Shown here: in pieces, positions 35,401-44,001 of the stretch | How the letters are laid out: every line of letters begins with the position of its first letter | Position numbering within the stretch: the first letter of the stretch is position 1 | NCBI RefSeq assembly: GCF_026341515.1 | Contig: NZ_JAPEOK010000001.1 | Span: forward strand, 9,610,001 to 9,674,000 | Reading direction: 5' to 3' | Length of the DNA stretch: 64,000 nucleotides | From: Streptomyces sp. NBC_00878 | GTDB lineage: Bacteria > Actinomycetota > Actinomycetes > Streptomycetales > Streptomycetaceae | Made by a program: the position numbers and the translations under genes | Notes under the pieces: generated by a model | Told to the model about the DNA's origin: nothing | Database searches by the model: none | The model's input: the letters and a program-made list of their open reading frames with translations, nothing else

Positions 35401-36909
35401 GTGGCCACGATCGCCATCGCCGCACCCCATCCCGCGGCCATCGAGGCGGCGCGCCAGGTGACCGCCGCCGGCGGCGGCCTGATCGACGCCGCACTCGCCG
35501 CCGCGGCCGCGCTCACGGTGGCCTACCCGCACCAGTGCTCCATCGGCGGCGACCTCGTGGCACTGGTCCGCGACGGCGCGCACGGCACTGTCCGCGCGGT
35601 GCTCTCGGCAGGAGCCGCGGCGGCGGCCGCCGACCCGGCACCGCTGCGGGCGGCGGGGGACCGGATGCCGGCCGGCGGCCCGCACACGGTGACGGTCCCA
35701 GGAGTGGTCGCCGGGTGGGCGGAACTCGCCCGTCTCGGGGCGCGGTTGCCGCTCGCCCGCAGCCTCGCCCCGGCCATCGCCCTGGCCGATGGCGGCGTTC
35801 CGGTGAGCGAGGGCCTGGCCCGGGCGATCCACCACCGCCTCGACGTCGTACGGGCCGACCCGGGGCTGTCGGCGCTGATGCTGGACAAGGCAGGAGAACC
35901 TTTGTCCGTCGGAGCCACCCTGGTCCAGCCGGCACTCGCCGCGACCCTGGCGGAACTCGCCGACGACTGGCGCCACTTCTACACCGGCCCGACCGCCCGG
36001 CGCCTGGTCGCGGGCCTGCGTGAACGCGGCAGCCTGCTCGACGCGGCGGACTTCGCCGGCCACCGCGCGGAGAACACCGTCCCGCTGAGCACGACGACCG
36101 GAAACGGCGTCACCTGGTGGGCGGCCCCGCCGCCCAGTCAGGGAGCGTCCCTGCTGGCCGTACTCGGCCGTGGCAGCGACCGCCTCACCGCCGCCCGGCA
36201 GGCGGAGCTGAGCCGGGACGCGCTCCTCGGCGACCCCCGGTCGGGCGCTGTGGACCTCGACGGCCTGCTGCTGCGCGCGGCGCGAGACATCGCCGCGCTG
36301 CCCTCCGGCCCCAGACCCGCCGGGGACACGGTGGCCATCACCGCCGTCGACGAAGAGGGCAACGCGATAGCGCTGATCCAGAGCGTGTTCCAGAGCTTTG
36401 GATCAGGCATCGCGGACCCGGCCACTGGGGTAGTGCTCCACAACCGTGGCTCGGCGTTCAGCCTGGACCCGGCGCACCCCGGGGCGCTGCGGCCCGGGGC
36501 GCGGCCCCCGCACACCCTGTGTCCGGCACTTGCCACCGCCCCGGGGCGTGTTGTCGCGCTCGGCTGTCAGGGAGGCAGGGCCCAGGCGTGGATCCTGTCG
36601 CAGGTCGCCGAGGAACTTCTCGACGCCCCGGACCCGAAAGCCCTGCTCGCCCGCCCGCGCTGGGTCATCGGCTCCCGCGACCTGAACCGCCCGCGTCCCA
36701 CCCTCCTCCTCGAACCCGGAACCCCCGACGCGGAGCACCTGACCACCGTCACGGACCGCCTGGGCCTGGACGTCGCCCATACGGCAGGACCGCACGACGA
36801 GGCCGGCCATGTGCAGACGGCACGCCTGCGCGCGGGCGAGCCCGACGCCGCGAGCGACCCGAGGGCGGACGGGACCGCGGCGATCCTTGTGGGCCCGGCA
36901 TGCCGATGA
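35401..36909 (+). CDS. Gamma-glutamyltransferase/hydrolase family protein (cytoplasmic)
   Basis: 502 residues from GTG 35401. Early part: HPAAIEAARQVTAAGGGLIDAALAAAAALTVAYPHQCSIGGD. The autoprocessing and nucleophile threonine is expected in AGDTVAITAVDEEGNAIALIQSVFQSFGSG, where DTV precedes the small-subunit start. The core LHNRGSAFSLDPAHPGALRPGARPPHTLCPAL is the standard substrate pocket. There is no signal peptide, unlike secreted GGTs, so it works on intracellular gamma-glutamyl compounds and could remove the glutamyl group added by the ligase at 17073. Last gene of the island; its stop is 17 bp from the converging ROK gene. Confidence 0.88.
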   Translation: MATIAIAAPHPAAIEAARQVTAAGGGLIDAALAAAAALTVAYPHQCSIGGDLVALVRDGAHGTVRAVLSAGAAAAAADPAPLRAAGDRMPAGGPHTVTVPGVVAGWAELARLGARLPLARSLAPAIALADGGVPVSEGLARAIHHRLDVVRADPGLSALMLDKAGEPLSVGATLVQPALAATLAELADDWRHFYTGPTARRLVAGLRERGSLLDAADFAGHRAENTVPLSTTTGNGVTWWAAPPPSQGASLLAVLGRGSDRLTAARQAELSRDALLGDPRSGAVDLDGLLLRAARDIAALPSGPRPAGDTVAITAVDEEGNAIALIQSVFQSFGSGIADPATGVVLHNRGSAFSLDPAHPGALRPGARPPHTLCPALATAPGRVVALGCQGGRAQAWILSQVAEELLDAPDPKALLARPRWVIGSRDLNRPRPTLLLEPGTPDAEHLTTVTDRLGLDVAHTAGPHDEAGHVQTARLRAGEPDAASDPRADGTAAILVGPACR

Positions 36910-36926
36910 GCCACCCTCAGCCGGTC

Positions 36927-37823
36927 TCACGCCACCGCCGCGCGGGCCGCGCCCACCAGTGCGGCGTCCCCGGCGGCGCCGGCAGGCTTCATCGCACGAG
37001 TACGCGGCAGTGAATCCGCGTCGGCACGCGGGTCGTCCGGCGTCCAGCCCCCGAGCACGAGACCGATGGACAGAGCGGGGGCGACAAGGTCCCAGGAGCG
37101 GGCCATGGAGCCTCCGACGACCAGGGCGGTCGCGCCGAAGTCCACCATGCGCGGGCCCAGCACGACGCCCAGCCCGGTGAAGACACCGTCCAGCACACAC
37201 TTGGCCCGCGCTTCCCCCGCTCTGGCTCGTCCGGCGATGTCGCTCACATCGACGGCGGGGTCGCCGTAGCGGGCGAGGATCGCCCGGCGGGAGACGGTGT
37301 CCTCCAGCGGCCGGCCATCGATCTCGGTGAGGTCCATCCGCCCCTCGATCGGTACGCCGGGACCGCTGTCACAGATACGGCCGTCGGCGAGAAACGCCGA
37401 GCCGACACCGGTGCCGAGCGTGATGCCCACGGCGCGGCGGTGCCCGCGGACGGTACCCGCGGACCACTCGCCGGTCAGGAAGGCGTGGGCGTCGTTGAGG
37501 AACACGACGTCGCGGGGGCGCTGCCGCAGTCCGTCGAGGAGTGCCGCTCGCACGTCCATCCCGTACAGGGCGTCGAACTTGCCCACGCCCTTGAAGAGGG
37601 CGACCCCCCTTGCGTAGTCGAACGGCCCGGGCACCGCCACGCCCCACCGCGCACCGGGCTGCACCGACAGCCCGTCGGCGCAGTGTCGTACGGTGCCGAG
37701 GATGTCCTCGGCGTCGCCGTCCGCGTCGAGTGGCTCGCGCGTACGGCTGGTGACACGTCCGTCGCGCAGGTCGACGAGCGCCGCGGTGACATGCGTGCCG
37801 CCGATCTCCAGGACAGGAATCAA
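36927..37823 (-). CDS. ROK-family sugar kinase-like protein without the zinc motif
   Basis: 298 residues from TTG 37823, whose TTGA overlaps the stop of the previous gene; the longer reading to 38099 lies inside that gene. The start IPVLEIGGTHVTAALVDL is the phosphate-1 motif; GVAVPGPFDYARGVALFKGVGKFDAL, FLNDAHAFLTGEW and VGITLGTGVGSAFLADGRI follow as in ROK kinases. The CxCGxxGCxE zinc motif of typical ROK proteins is absent after GPGVPIEGRMDLTEIDG. It likely phosphorylates a hexose or hexosamine with ATP. Coupled to the isomerase-like gene, hence a role in the same sugar route. Confidence 0.82.
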   Translation of the reverse strand: MIPVLEIGGTHVTAALVDLRDGRVTSRTREPLDADGDAEDILGTVRHCADGLSVQPGARWGVAVPGPFDYARGVALFKGVGKFDALYGMDVRAALLDGLRQRPRDVVFLNDAHAFLTGEWSAGTVRGHRRAVGITLGTGVGSAFLADGRICDSGPGVPIEGRMDLTEIDGRPLEDTVSRRAILARYGDPAVDVSDIAGRARAGEARAKCVLDGVFTGLGVVLGPRMVDFGATALVVGGSMARSWDLVAPALSIGLVLGGWTPDDPRADADSLPRTRAMKPAGAAGDAALVGAARAAVA

Positions 37824-39517
37824 GGGACCAACGCCTTCACGACACGCACCGGGCCGCCACCGGCCGCCGCTCGCAGGGTGTAGCGGCCGACCGAGGCCGG
37901 CACGGTCAGTGTCTCCGCGTAGGCCAGTTCGTGCTGGTCTCCGGCCTCGGTGTGTACCGTGACGCCTTCCCCTTCCACCACGTTCAGGATGTGGAAGCGT
38001 CCCTGTGTGTCGTCGGCGGCCTCGGCCTCGGCGTCGAGCACGAACCTCCTGACCTCGTAGAACATCTCGGCCAGCCCGCCGATGACCTCCTCCCGCCAAC
38101 CGGTGCCCTCGCGCAGGGTGCGCGGTTTTTGAACCAGGTCACGGGCGACGGCCTCACCGCGTCGTCCGGTCTCCAGGTTGGCGAACCCGTGCTCGTAGGG
38201 CAGGGGGCGCGGGTTGCCGTCGGCACCGGGCCGCAGCCAGTCGTAGAACCTCAGGCTGTACAGGTAGGGGGTGGCGCTGATCTCCAGTACGAGGTTGCCC
38301 GCGCCGCTGGCGTGCGGGGTGCCCGCCGGGATCATGAACAACTGGCCCTGTTCGGCGGGGAAGGCCAGGACGTGGTCCTCGGGGTCCATGGGCACTCCGT
38401 CGGTGACGGCCCTCTCCACCTCCTTGCGGAAGACGTCCACGTCGGCGTCCTCGCGCAGGCCGAGGTACACCTTGGTGTCGGTGCTGCCGAGAGTCAGGTA
38501 GTACGTCTCGTGCTGGGTGTAGGCCCAGCCGAAGTGCTCCCGCATGTACGACTCCTTGGGGTGGCAGTGCACGGAGAGGCTGCCGCCGCCGACGGTGTCC
38601 AGGTAGTCGAAGCGGATCGGGAAGGATGTGCCGAAGCGGGCGTGCGCCTGTGCCCCCAGCACGTTGTCCGGTTCCAGCACGCACATGAGTTGGAAGGGCA
38701 CCTCGGCCTGAGCCTCCGGTCCCGTGCCGATGAGGATGCCTGCCTCGGGTGCGATCAGTTCGTAACCGATTGCGGTGTTGCGGGAGTCGGGGCTGAAGCC
38801 GAGCTCGCGTTGTGCCCAATGGCCGCCCCAGGGAGTGGAGTTGAAGTACGGGCGGGTGCGGACGGGCTTGCGGGCCAGAGCGGCGTACGTGGCGCGCAGG
38901 CCTGCTCCGTCGATCCACACCGGGTGGTCGGGGTGCTGCATGTCGAGCCAGGCGTCGAGGCGGTGTGCGAGCGCGTCGCGGTGCTGGTCGATCATCGGCC
39001 AGTCGACGTAGAACAGCCGCCTGAAGTCGGGCTTCGCGCCCGGCAGACCGAGGTTGACGCCGGGCTCACCCGCTCCGACGGCGGCCTCCGCGTATCGCTT
39101 GGGCACATCGGCGTACCAGAGCAGGGCGTGATCCACGAGGGCGGCGCCGGGCCCGTAGACGAGGAGCAGTCCTTCCTGCGGCGGTGCGGATACCGGGAGG
39201 ATCTCGAAGAGGTCGTCGAGGTGATTGTCGGCGAGCCTGTGGAAGTAGGGGTCGTCGGCGTCTGCCGGCCGTTCGGTACGGCTCCTGACCTGCGTCGGCC
39301 GTGCGTAGTGGCTCCGTATGTCGAGCAGGGTGACTGGGGTGCCGCGCCCGGTCAGCTCGTGTTCGAGGCGATCACCGAGGAGGGACCAGTCGACGGACGG
39401 GGGTCCCTCGATGGCCACCACCACGGGGACGTCGGGGAGTTGGGATGCCACTGCCCGCCATCCGGTGTGGAGGACGGCCTGCGGGGCGGGGGCGTAGCGC
39501 GGATCGAGCCGGTACAC
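37820..39517 (-). CDS. Class I mannose-6-phosphate-isomerase-like protein with an extra N-terminal domain
   Basis: 565 residues. The C-terminal two-thirds is a double cupin of the class I phosphomannose isomerase type: PYFNSTPWGGHWAQRELG, metal ligands in SLSVHCHPKESYMREHFG and QHETYYL, and the second cupin IPAGTPHASGAGNLVLEIS. The first 200 residues (VVVAIEGPPSVDWSLLGDRLEHEL, then LDIRSHY and DDLFEI) look like a uridine-kinase-type P-loop fold that has lost GxxxxGK[ST], so that part is probably not a working kinase. It should interconvert a hexose or other sugar (phosphate) after uptake. Confidence 0.78.
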   Translation of the reverse strand: MYRLDPRYAPAPQAVLHTGWRAVASQLPDVPVVVAIEGPPSVDWSLLGDRLEHELTGRGTPVTLLDIRSHYARPTQVRSRTERPADADDPYFHRLADNHLDDLFEILPVSAPPQEGLLLVYGPGAALVDHALLWYADVPKRYAEAAVGAGEPGVNLGLPGAKPDFRRLFYVDWPMIDQHRDALAHRLDAWLDMQHPDHPVWIDGAGLRATYAALARKPVRTRPYFNSTPWGGHWAQRELGFSPDSRNTAIGYELIAPEAGILIGTGPEAQAEVPFQLMCVLEPDNVLGAQAHARFGTSFPIRFDYLDTVGGGSLSVHCHPKESYMREHFGWAYTQHETYYLTLGSTDTKVYLGLREDADVDVFRKEVERAVTDGVPMDPEDHVLAFPAEQGQLFMIPAGTPHASGAGNLVLEISATPYLYSLRFYDWLRPGADGNPRPLPYEHGFANLETGRRGEAVARDLVQKPRTLREGTGWREEVIGGLAEMFYEVRRFVLDAEAEAADDTQGRFHILNVVEGEGVTVHTEAGDQHELAYAETLTVPASVGRYTLRAAAGGGPVRVVKALVP

Positions 39518-39572
39518 GCGGTCTCCTTTGCGGACAGGGCGTCAGTGAGGCGGTAAGGCGGCGCGGAGGCGC

Positions 39573-40487
39573 TCATTCCTTGCTCGATCCGGCGAGCATC
39601 CCGGACACCAGGGTGCGCTGCGAGAAGACGAAGAGCACCAGCACAGGGAGGATGGCGATGATGATGGCCAGGGCGAGTTCGGGGATGGTGACGTTCAGTC
39701 CGGCCCCGGCGACGGGGTTGAAGGACGGCGTCGAGGTCAGCAGTTGGTTCAGGCCCACTTGGACGGGGAACTGCTCGCTGTTCGGCAGGACGAGATACGG
39801 CAGGAAGAAGTTGTTCCAGTTGCCCACGAAGCTGAAGAACGCGACCAGTCCGACCACCGGTTTGGCGAGCGGGAGCGCGATGCGGGAGAAGAGCTGCCAC
39901 TCCGTGCAGCCGTCGATCCGCGCGGCGGACAGCAGGTCCCTGGGGAGGCTGCTCCCGAAGTAGATGTAGACCAGGTACACGCCGAACGGATAGAAGGAGA
40001 AGGGGAGTATCACCGACCAGATGGTGCCGATCAGATGGAAGCGGTTGAGTTCCAGGAAGATCGGCAGCACCAGGGTGGCCTGCGGCATGATCATGATGAC
40101 CAGGGTGATCACGAGGAGCGTCTTGCGTCCCCGGAACTTCGTCAGCGCGAGCGCGTATCCGGCCGGAACGCTGACGGCCAGCGTGAGGACGAGCGAACCG
40201 CCCGAGTAGACGGCCGAGTTACGCAACCACCTCGTCATGGCGCCGTCCTGGAAGGCGAACAGGTGCTGCCAGGCCGTGCCGATCTGATGGAACGAGCCGA
40301 AGGAGAGCGGGTTGTCCCGCACCACTTCGCCGGCGGTCTTCGACGGTGCCAGCAGCAGCCAGATCACCGGCAGTACGAAGAACACCAGCAGCAAGGCCAG
40401 GAGGAGTCCCACGACCAGGAAGGGGAGGGTCCTGGAAGGACGGACACGCCGCCGCACGGCCGTCAGGGAGAGAGTCGTCTGTGTCAT
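39573..40487 (-). CDS. Sugar ABC transporter permease, MalG-like
   Basis: 304 residues from ATG 40487, which overlaps the stop of the MalF-like gene. Six hydrophobic helices; the EAA coupling loop reads LLSAARIDGCTEWQLFSRIALPLAKPVVG. The arrangement, with a long first periplasmic loop (ENPLSFGSFHQI-like) and C-terminal VFVFSQRTLVSGMLAGSSK, fits CUT1 carbohydrate importers. No ATPase is encoded nearby; such systems in Streptomyces share the MsiK ATPase encoded elsewhere. Confidence 0.92.
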   Translation of the reverse strand: MTQTTLSLTAVRRRVRPSRTLPFLVVGLLLALLLVFFVLPVIWLLLAPSKTAGEVVRDNPLSFGSFHQIGTAWQHLFAFQDGAMTRWLRNSAVYSGGSLVLTLAVSVPAGYALALTKFRGRKTLLVITLVIMIMPQATLVLPIFLELNRFHLIGTIWSVILPFSFYPFGVYLVYIYFGSSLPRDLLSAARIDGCTEWQLFSRIALPLAKPVVGLVAFFSFVGNWNNFFLPYLVLPNSEQFPVQVGLNQLLTSTPSFNPVAGAGLNVTIPELALAIIIAILPVLVLFVFSQRTLVSGMLAGSSKE

Positions 40488-41416
40488 TTCTCGTCCAGCT
40501 TGAACAGGTTCGAGCGAGCGACCAGGAGCCCGGCGGCGAGGAGGCCAACGGCGAGGAGGACGACGGAGATGGCGGCGGCGCCGTTGAAGTCGCCCTGCTG
40601 GAAGGCGTAGACGTAGGCGAGCTGGTTCGGCGACCAGGTGGGACTCACCCTGCCGAGGCTGGCGGTCTGGAGAAGTTGGGGTTCGACGAACAGCTGGGTG
40701 CCTGTCGCGAAAGCCATGATCGTCATGTAGACGATCCACTGCCGGATCATCGGGATCTGGATGTGCCAGGCGGTGCGCCATGGGCCCGCACCGTCCATGC
40801 GGGCCGCTTCCAGCACCTCGTCGGGGATGTTGTTCAACGCCCCGTACATCACGACCATCCAGCCTCCGGCGCCGGTCCAGAAGGCGATCAGCATGAGGAT
40901 CAGCGGCAGGTTGCCGGGTGCCAGGACGGCGGCGAACGTCTTCAGCCCCATGGCGGTGAGCAGCCAGGACACCGGGCTGACGGCGGGGTCCAGCATGAAC
41001 AGCCAGACCAGAACGCTCGCCACTCCGGCGAGGGCGCCGGGGATGTAGTACAGGAAGCGGAAGAGCGCCGATGTGCCCGGTCGTACGCGGCTGCGCAGGA
41101 TCACAGCGGTGAGCACGACCAGGACGACGAGGGTCACCAGCCACATGACCAGGTAGATCAGCATGTGGGTGAAGGCCGGGGCGAAGCGGTAGTCCTGGAC
41201 GACCTTCACGAACTGGTTGAACCCGGTGAACTGGCCCCGGTCATTGGTGAACGCGAGGAAGAACGCGTACCCGGTGGGGAAGACGCCGAACGCGAGCAGC
41301 AGCAGCGCGTAGCCGGCGACGAAGAAGTAGCCCGCGCGACCGCGGCCCTTGCGCCGCGGCGTGGTACCGCGGCGCAAGGGGGAGACGGCGACGCGCTCGG
41401 TCTCCAGCAAGGTCAC
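40484..41416 (-). CDS. Sugar ABC transporter permease, MalF-like
   Basis: 310 residues from GTG 41416 (GTGA overlap with the binding-protein stop). Basic N-terminal tail, then six helices beginning YFFVAGYALLLLAFGVFPTGYAFFLAF; coupling loop EVLEAARMDGAGPWRTAWHIQIPMI. CUT1 importer partner of the MalG-like protein. Confidence 0.92.
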   Translation of the reverse strand: MTLLETERVAVSPLRRGTTPRRKGRGRAGYFFVAGYALLLLAFGVFPTGYAFFLAFTNDRGQFTGFNQFVKVVQDYRFAPAFTHMLIYLVMWLVTLVVLVVLTAVILRSRVRPGTSALFRFLYYIPGALAGVASVLVWLFMLDPAVSPVSWLLTAMGLKTFAAVLAPGNLPLILMLIAFWTGAGGWMVVMYGALNNIPDEVLEAARMDGAGPWRTAWHIQIPMIRQWIVYMTIMAFATGTQLFVEPQLLQTASLGRVSPTWSPNQLAYVYAFQQGDFNGAAAISVVLLAVGLLAAGLLVARSNLFKLDEK

Positions 41417-42798
41417 TGATCGACCACCTTGTAGCCCTGGGTCCTGGCCTCGTCGGCTATCTCCTGCTGCCAGGCCGGCAGCGTCTCGGTCAGGCTCTTT
41501 CCGGAGGTCAGTGCCGGGAGGACGACGCTGGACCAGGCGGTGGAGTCCGAGAACCTGGTGTTCGACCAGCCGGTCCACACCTCGTTCGCGGCCTGCTCGA
41601 ACGGCTTGCTCACATCATTGGCGAAGTAGTTCCTGTTGGCCGGGTTGGCCAGCCAGGCCTTCGCGGCCTGGGTGTAGGCCGGATAGGTGGGCGCGGTGGC
41701 CTGGTTCTCGTCGGAGGTGGTCAGCCAGGTGACCAGGTCCGTGGACGCCTTGAGGTTGGCGCTGTGCGAGGACACCATCCACACGCCGCCGCCGACGTTG
41801 CCCGTGGCAGTCGTGCTCTCGCCCTGCCAGCTCAGAGGGGGCGCCGCGGCGATCTGCTTGGCCGGAGTCTTGAAGCCGGCCTTGAAGAGATACTGGCCGT
41901 ACCAGGAAGGGCCGTAGGCCATCAGGACCTTGCCGCCGCTGTTCTTGGCGAATCCCTGGCTGAAGAAGCCCTGCGTGGCGATGGCCTTGGCGCTGATCAG
42001 GTTGTCCAGCAGCTTCGCCATCCGGGTGCACTTCGGGTCCCCCAGGTCGGTGCGCAGGGTGTCGGGCTTCACCAGGCTGAACGCGGGGCACTGACCCGAC
42101 CAGAAGTACGACTCGTGGGAGTTGGTGTCGCCCACCGAGCCGACCAGATAGCCCGGATGCTCCTTGGCGACCTGCTTGCCGAGGGCTTCGTACTCCTGCC
42201 ACGTGGTGGGAACCGTGTATCCCCACTTGTCCATGAGGGGCTTGTTGTACCAGAGGACGACCTGCGCGATGTCATTGCGCATGCAGTAGGTGTGGCCGTT
42301 GAACTGACAGGGCGTCAGCGAACCCTTGGCGAAGCCGTTCAGGGTGTTCTGCGGTACGAGCTTCTCGTCCAGGGGCGCGGCGAACGGCTGCGCGCCGGGC
42401 TTGGTGGCCTCCGAGGCCCAGGTCACGTCGGTCGGCGTGCCGAACACCACGTCCGGCCACCCGCTGCCGGTCCTGTCGAACAGCTGCACCTTCGACTTCA
42501 GATACGTCGATCCGTCGGCTCCGCCGTCGTACGTGACGATCTTCATCTTCACGTCGGGGTGCGACTTCTGGTACGCCTGCACCGACGGCAGTCTGGTCGA
42601 GTCGGCCCACACCGTGATCTGTGAACCGTCCTTCTGCGTGCCCGGCTTGAACGTCGGCCGGGCGGAGGAGGACTGGGTGGTGGTGTCGGCGCCGGCGCAG
42701 CCGGCCAGGGCGGCCGTGGTGGCCAGGGACAGCGTGACGGCCGCCGTGCGGAGCAGCGAGTGACGTCGGCTGGTTCTCGGAGGTCTGGAAGACGCCAT
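41413..42798 (-). CDS. Sugar ABC transporter substrate-binding lipoprotein
   Basis: 461 residues. A signal with RRHSLLRTAAVTLSLATTAALAGC marks a lipoprotein (Cys about 34). Family-1 solute-binding features are ITVWADSTRLPSVQAYQKSHPDVKMKIVTYDGG, PDVVFGTPTDVTWASEATK, VVLWYNKPLMDKWGYTVPTTWQEYEALGKQVAKEHPG and GGVWMVSSHSANLKASTDLVTWLT. It sits outside the membrane and delivers an oligosaccharide or monosaccharide to the two permeases. 32 bp after the enolase-superfamily gene. Confidence 0.92.
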   Translation of the reverse strand: MASSRPPRTSRRHSLLRTAAVTLSLATTAALAGCAGADTTTQSSSARPTFKPGTQKDGSQITVWADSTRLPSVQAYQKSHPDVKMKIVTYDGGADGSTYLKSKVQLFDRTGSGWPDVVFGTPTDVTWASEATKPGAQPFAAPLDEKLVPQNTLNGFAKGSLTPCQFNGHTYCMRNDIAQVVLWYNKPLMDKWGYTVPTTWQEYEALGKQVAKEHPGYLVGSVGDTNSHESYFWSGQCPAFSLVKPDTLRTDLGDPKCTRMAKLLDNLISAKAIATQGFFSQGFAKNSGGKVLMAYGPSWYGQYLFKAGFKTPAKQIAAAPPLSWQGESTTATGNVGGGVWMVSSHSANLKASTDLVTWLTTSDENQATAPTYPAYTQAAKAWLANPANRNYFANDVSKPFEQAANEVWTGWSNTRFSDSTAWSSVVLPALTSGKSLTETLPAWQQEIADEARTQGYKVVDQ

Positions 42799-42830
42799 TG
42801 TCTTGCCTTGCCTTTCTGTTCTTGCGCCGG

Positions 42831-43928
42831 TCAGCGCGGCTGCTCGACGAACGGCAGGAGCTCGTTGCCGTAGCCGAAATCGAGGGGAAGGGCTATGCCG
42901 GGCCCCGTGGGAGCGTGCACGAGGCCCTGGTCGTCCACGTGGCGCTCACGGACAACGTTCACCGAGGTCACCAGGGACTCGTAGTAGGTGGTGTTGGAGA
43001 TGGCCATGCACAGGTGGTGGTTGGGAATGTCCGAACCGTGCACCTCGGCCCGCAGACGGTAGGCGTCGGCGAGATGCGCGGTGCGCATGGCGCCGGTGAT
43101 ACCGCCCCGGAGAGTGGTGCCGGCCCGGACACCGAAGGTGGCGGCACCGGCCCGGATGAAGTCCGCCGCGTTCATGTGCGCTCCGTCGGAGGTCTCGGCC
43201 ACCAGAAGCGGTACGTCCACGGTCTCGGCAAGCCTCTGATAGGCCGAGATGCTGAATTCGCGGATCGGCTCCTCGTACCAGAGGTAGTCGGCCTCGGAGA
43301 GCGCCCGCCCCAGCCGGATCGCGTCGGGCAGGTCGAAGCCCGCTGACCCGTCGTACATGAGAGGGACGCTCGGACCGACGTGCTCGCGCAGGGCCAGGCA
43401 CAGTTCCGCGTCACGGTGGGCGTCGCCCCAGGCGTGCAGTTTGATACCGCGGTACCCCAGGGCCAGGCACTGGTCCGCCACGTCGAGGAACTCCGCGATG
43501 CCGGCGAACGTCGAGGTGGAGGCGTAGGCGGGGATGGCGTCCCTGAAGCCGCCGAGCAGGCGCCAGACCGGCTCGCCGTGGTAGCGGCCGGCCAGGTCCC
43601 ACAAGGCGATGTCGATGAGGCCCAGGGTGGGAAGCGGGAGTTCGTGGATACGGTCCAGCTCCCACACCCGGTGCCACAGCCATTCCCGCTGGAACGGGTC
43701 GGCTCCGACCAGTTCCGCACGGAAGACCCGGTCCACCAGGTCCTGCAGGACGAGGTAGGCGCCCGGGCGAGCGAACAGCGCCACTCCCTCGGCTCCCTCG
43801 TCCGTCCCGATGTGCAGGACCGCGCCGTCGCCCACCGGAGCGCTTCCGCTCAGTCCGTCGCGCCAGCGGAAGGGCGGACTGGCTGCCGGAACATCGATCC
43901 GGTGTACCTCGACATGGGTGATCTTCAT
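42831..43928 (-). CDS. Enolase-superfamily enzyme, mandelate racemase/sugar-acid dehydratase-like
   Basis: 365 residues. N-terminal capping domain (MKITHVEVHRIDVPA), then the barrel with GIKLHAWGD (K-x-H base), the metal ligands in LMYDGSAGFD, WYEEPI and LLVAETSDG (Asp, Glu, Glu) and a late EVHGSDIPNHHL. The LGLIDIALWDLAGRYHGEPVWRLLGG motif is common to the mandelate racemase subgroup. It would abstract a proton alpha to a carboxylate, with dehydration or epimerisation of a sugar acid. Within the operon this suggests the imported sugar is an acid or is oxidised to one. The exact substrate is not readable. Confidence 0.88.
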   Translation of the reverse strand: MKITHVEVHRIDVPAASPPFRWRDGLSGSAPVGDGAVLHIGTDEGAEGVALFARPGAYLVLQDLVDRVFRAELVGADPFQREWLWHRVWELDRIHELPLPTLGLIDIALWDLAGRYHGEPVWRLLGGFRDAIPAYASTSTFAGIAEFLDVADQCLALGYRGIKLHAWGDAHRDAELCLALREHVGPSVPLMYDGSAGFDLPDAIRLGRALSEADYLWYEEPIREFSISAYQRLAETVDVPLLVAETSDGAHMNAADFIRAGAATFGVRAGTTLRGGITGAMRTAHLADAYRLRAEVHGSDIPNHHLCMAISNTTYYESLVTSVNVVRERHVDDQGLVHAPTGPGIALPLDFGYGNELLPFVEQPR

Positions 43929-44001
43929 CCTGGCTTTCGTTCTCCGTCTGAAACGTATGAAAGGTGTCGGCTCGGCAGCGGAGTGCTCGGATGCGGAGTG
44001 C

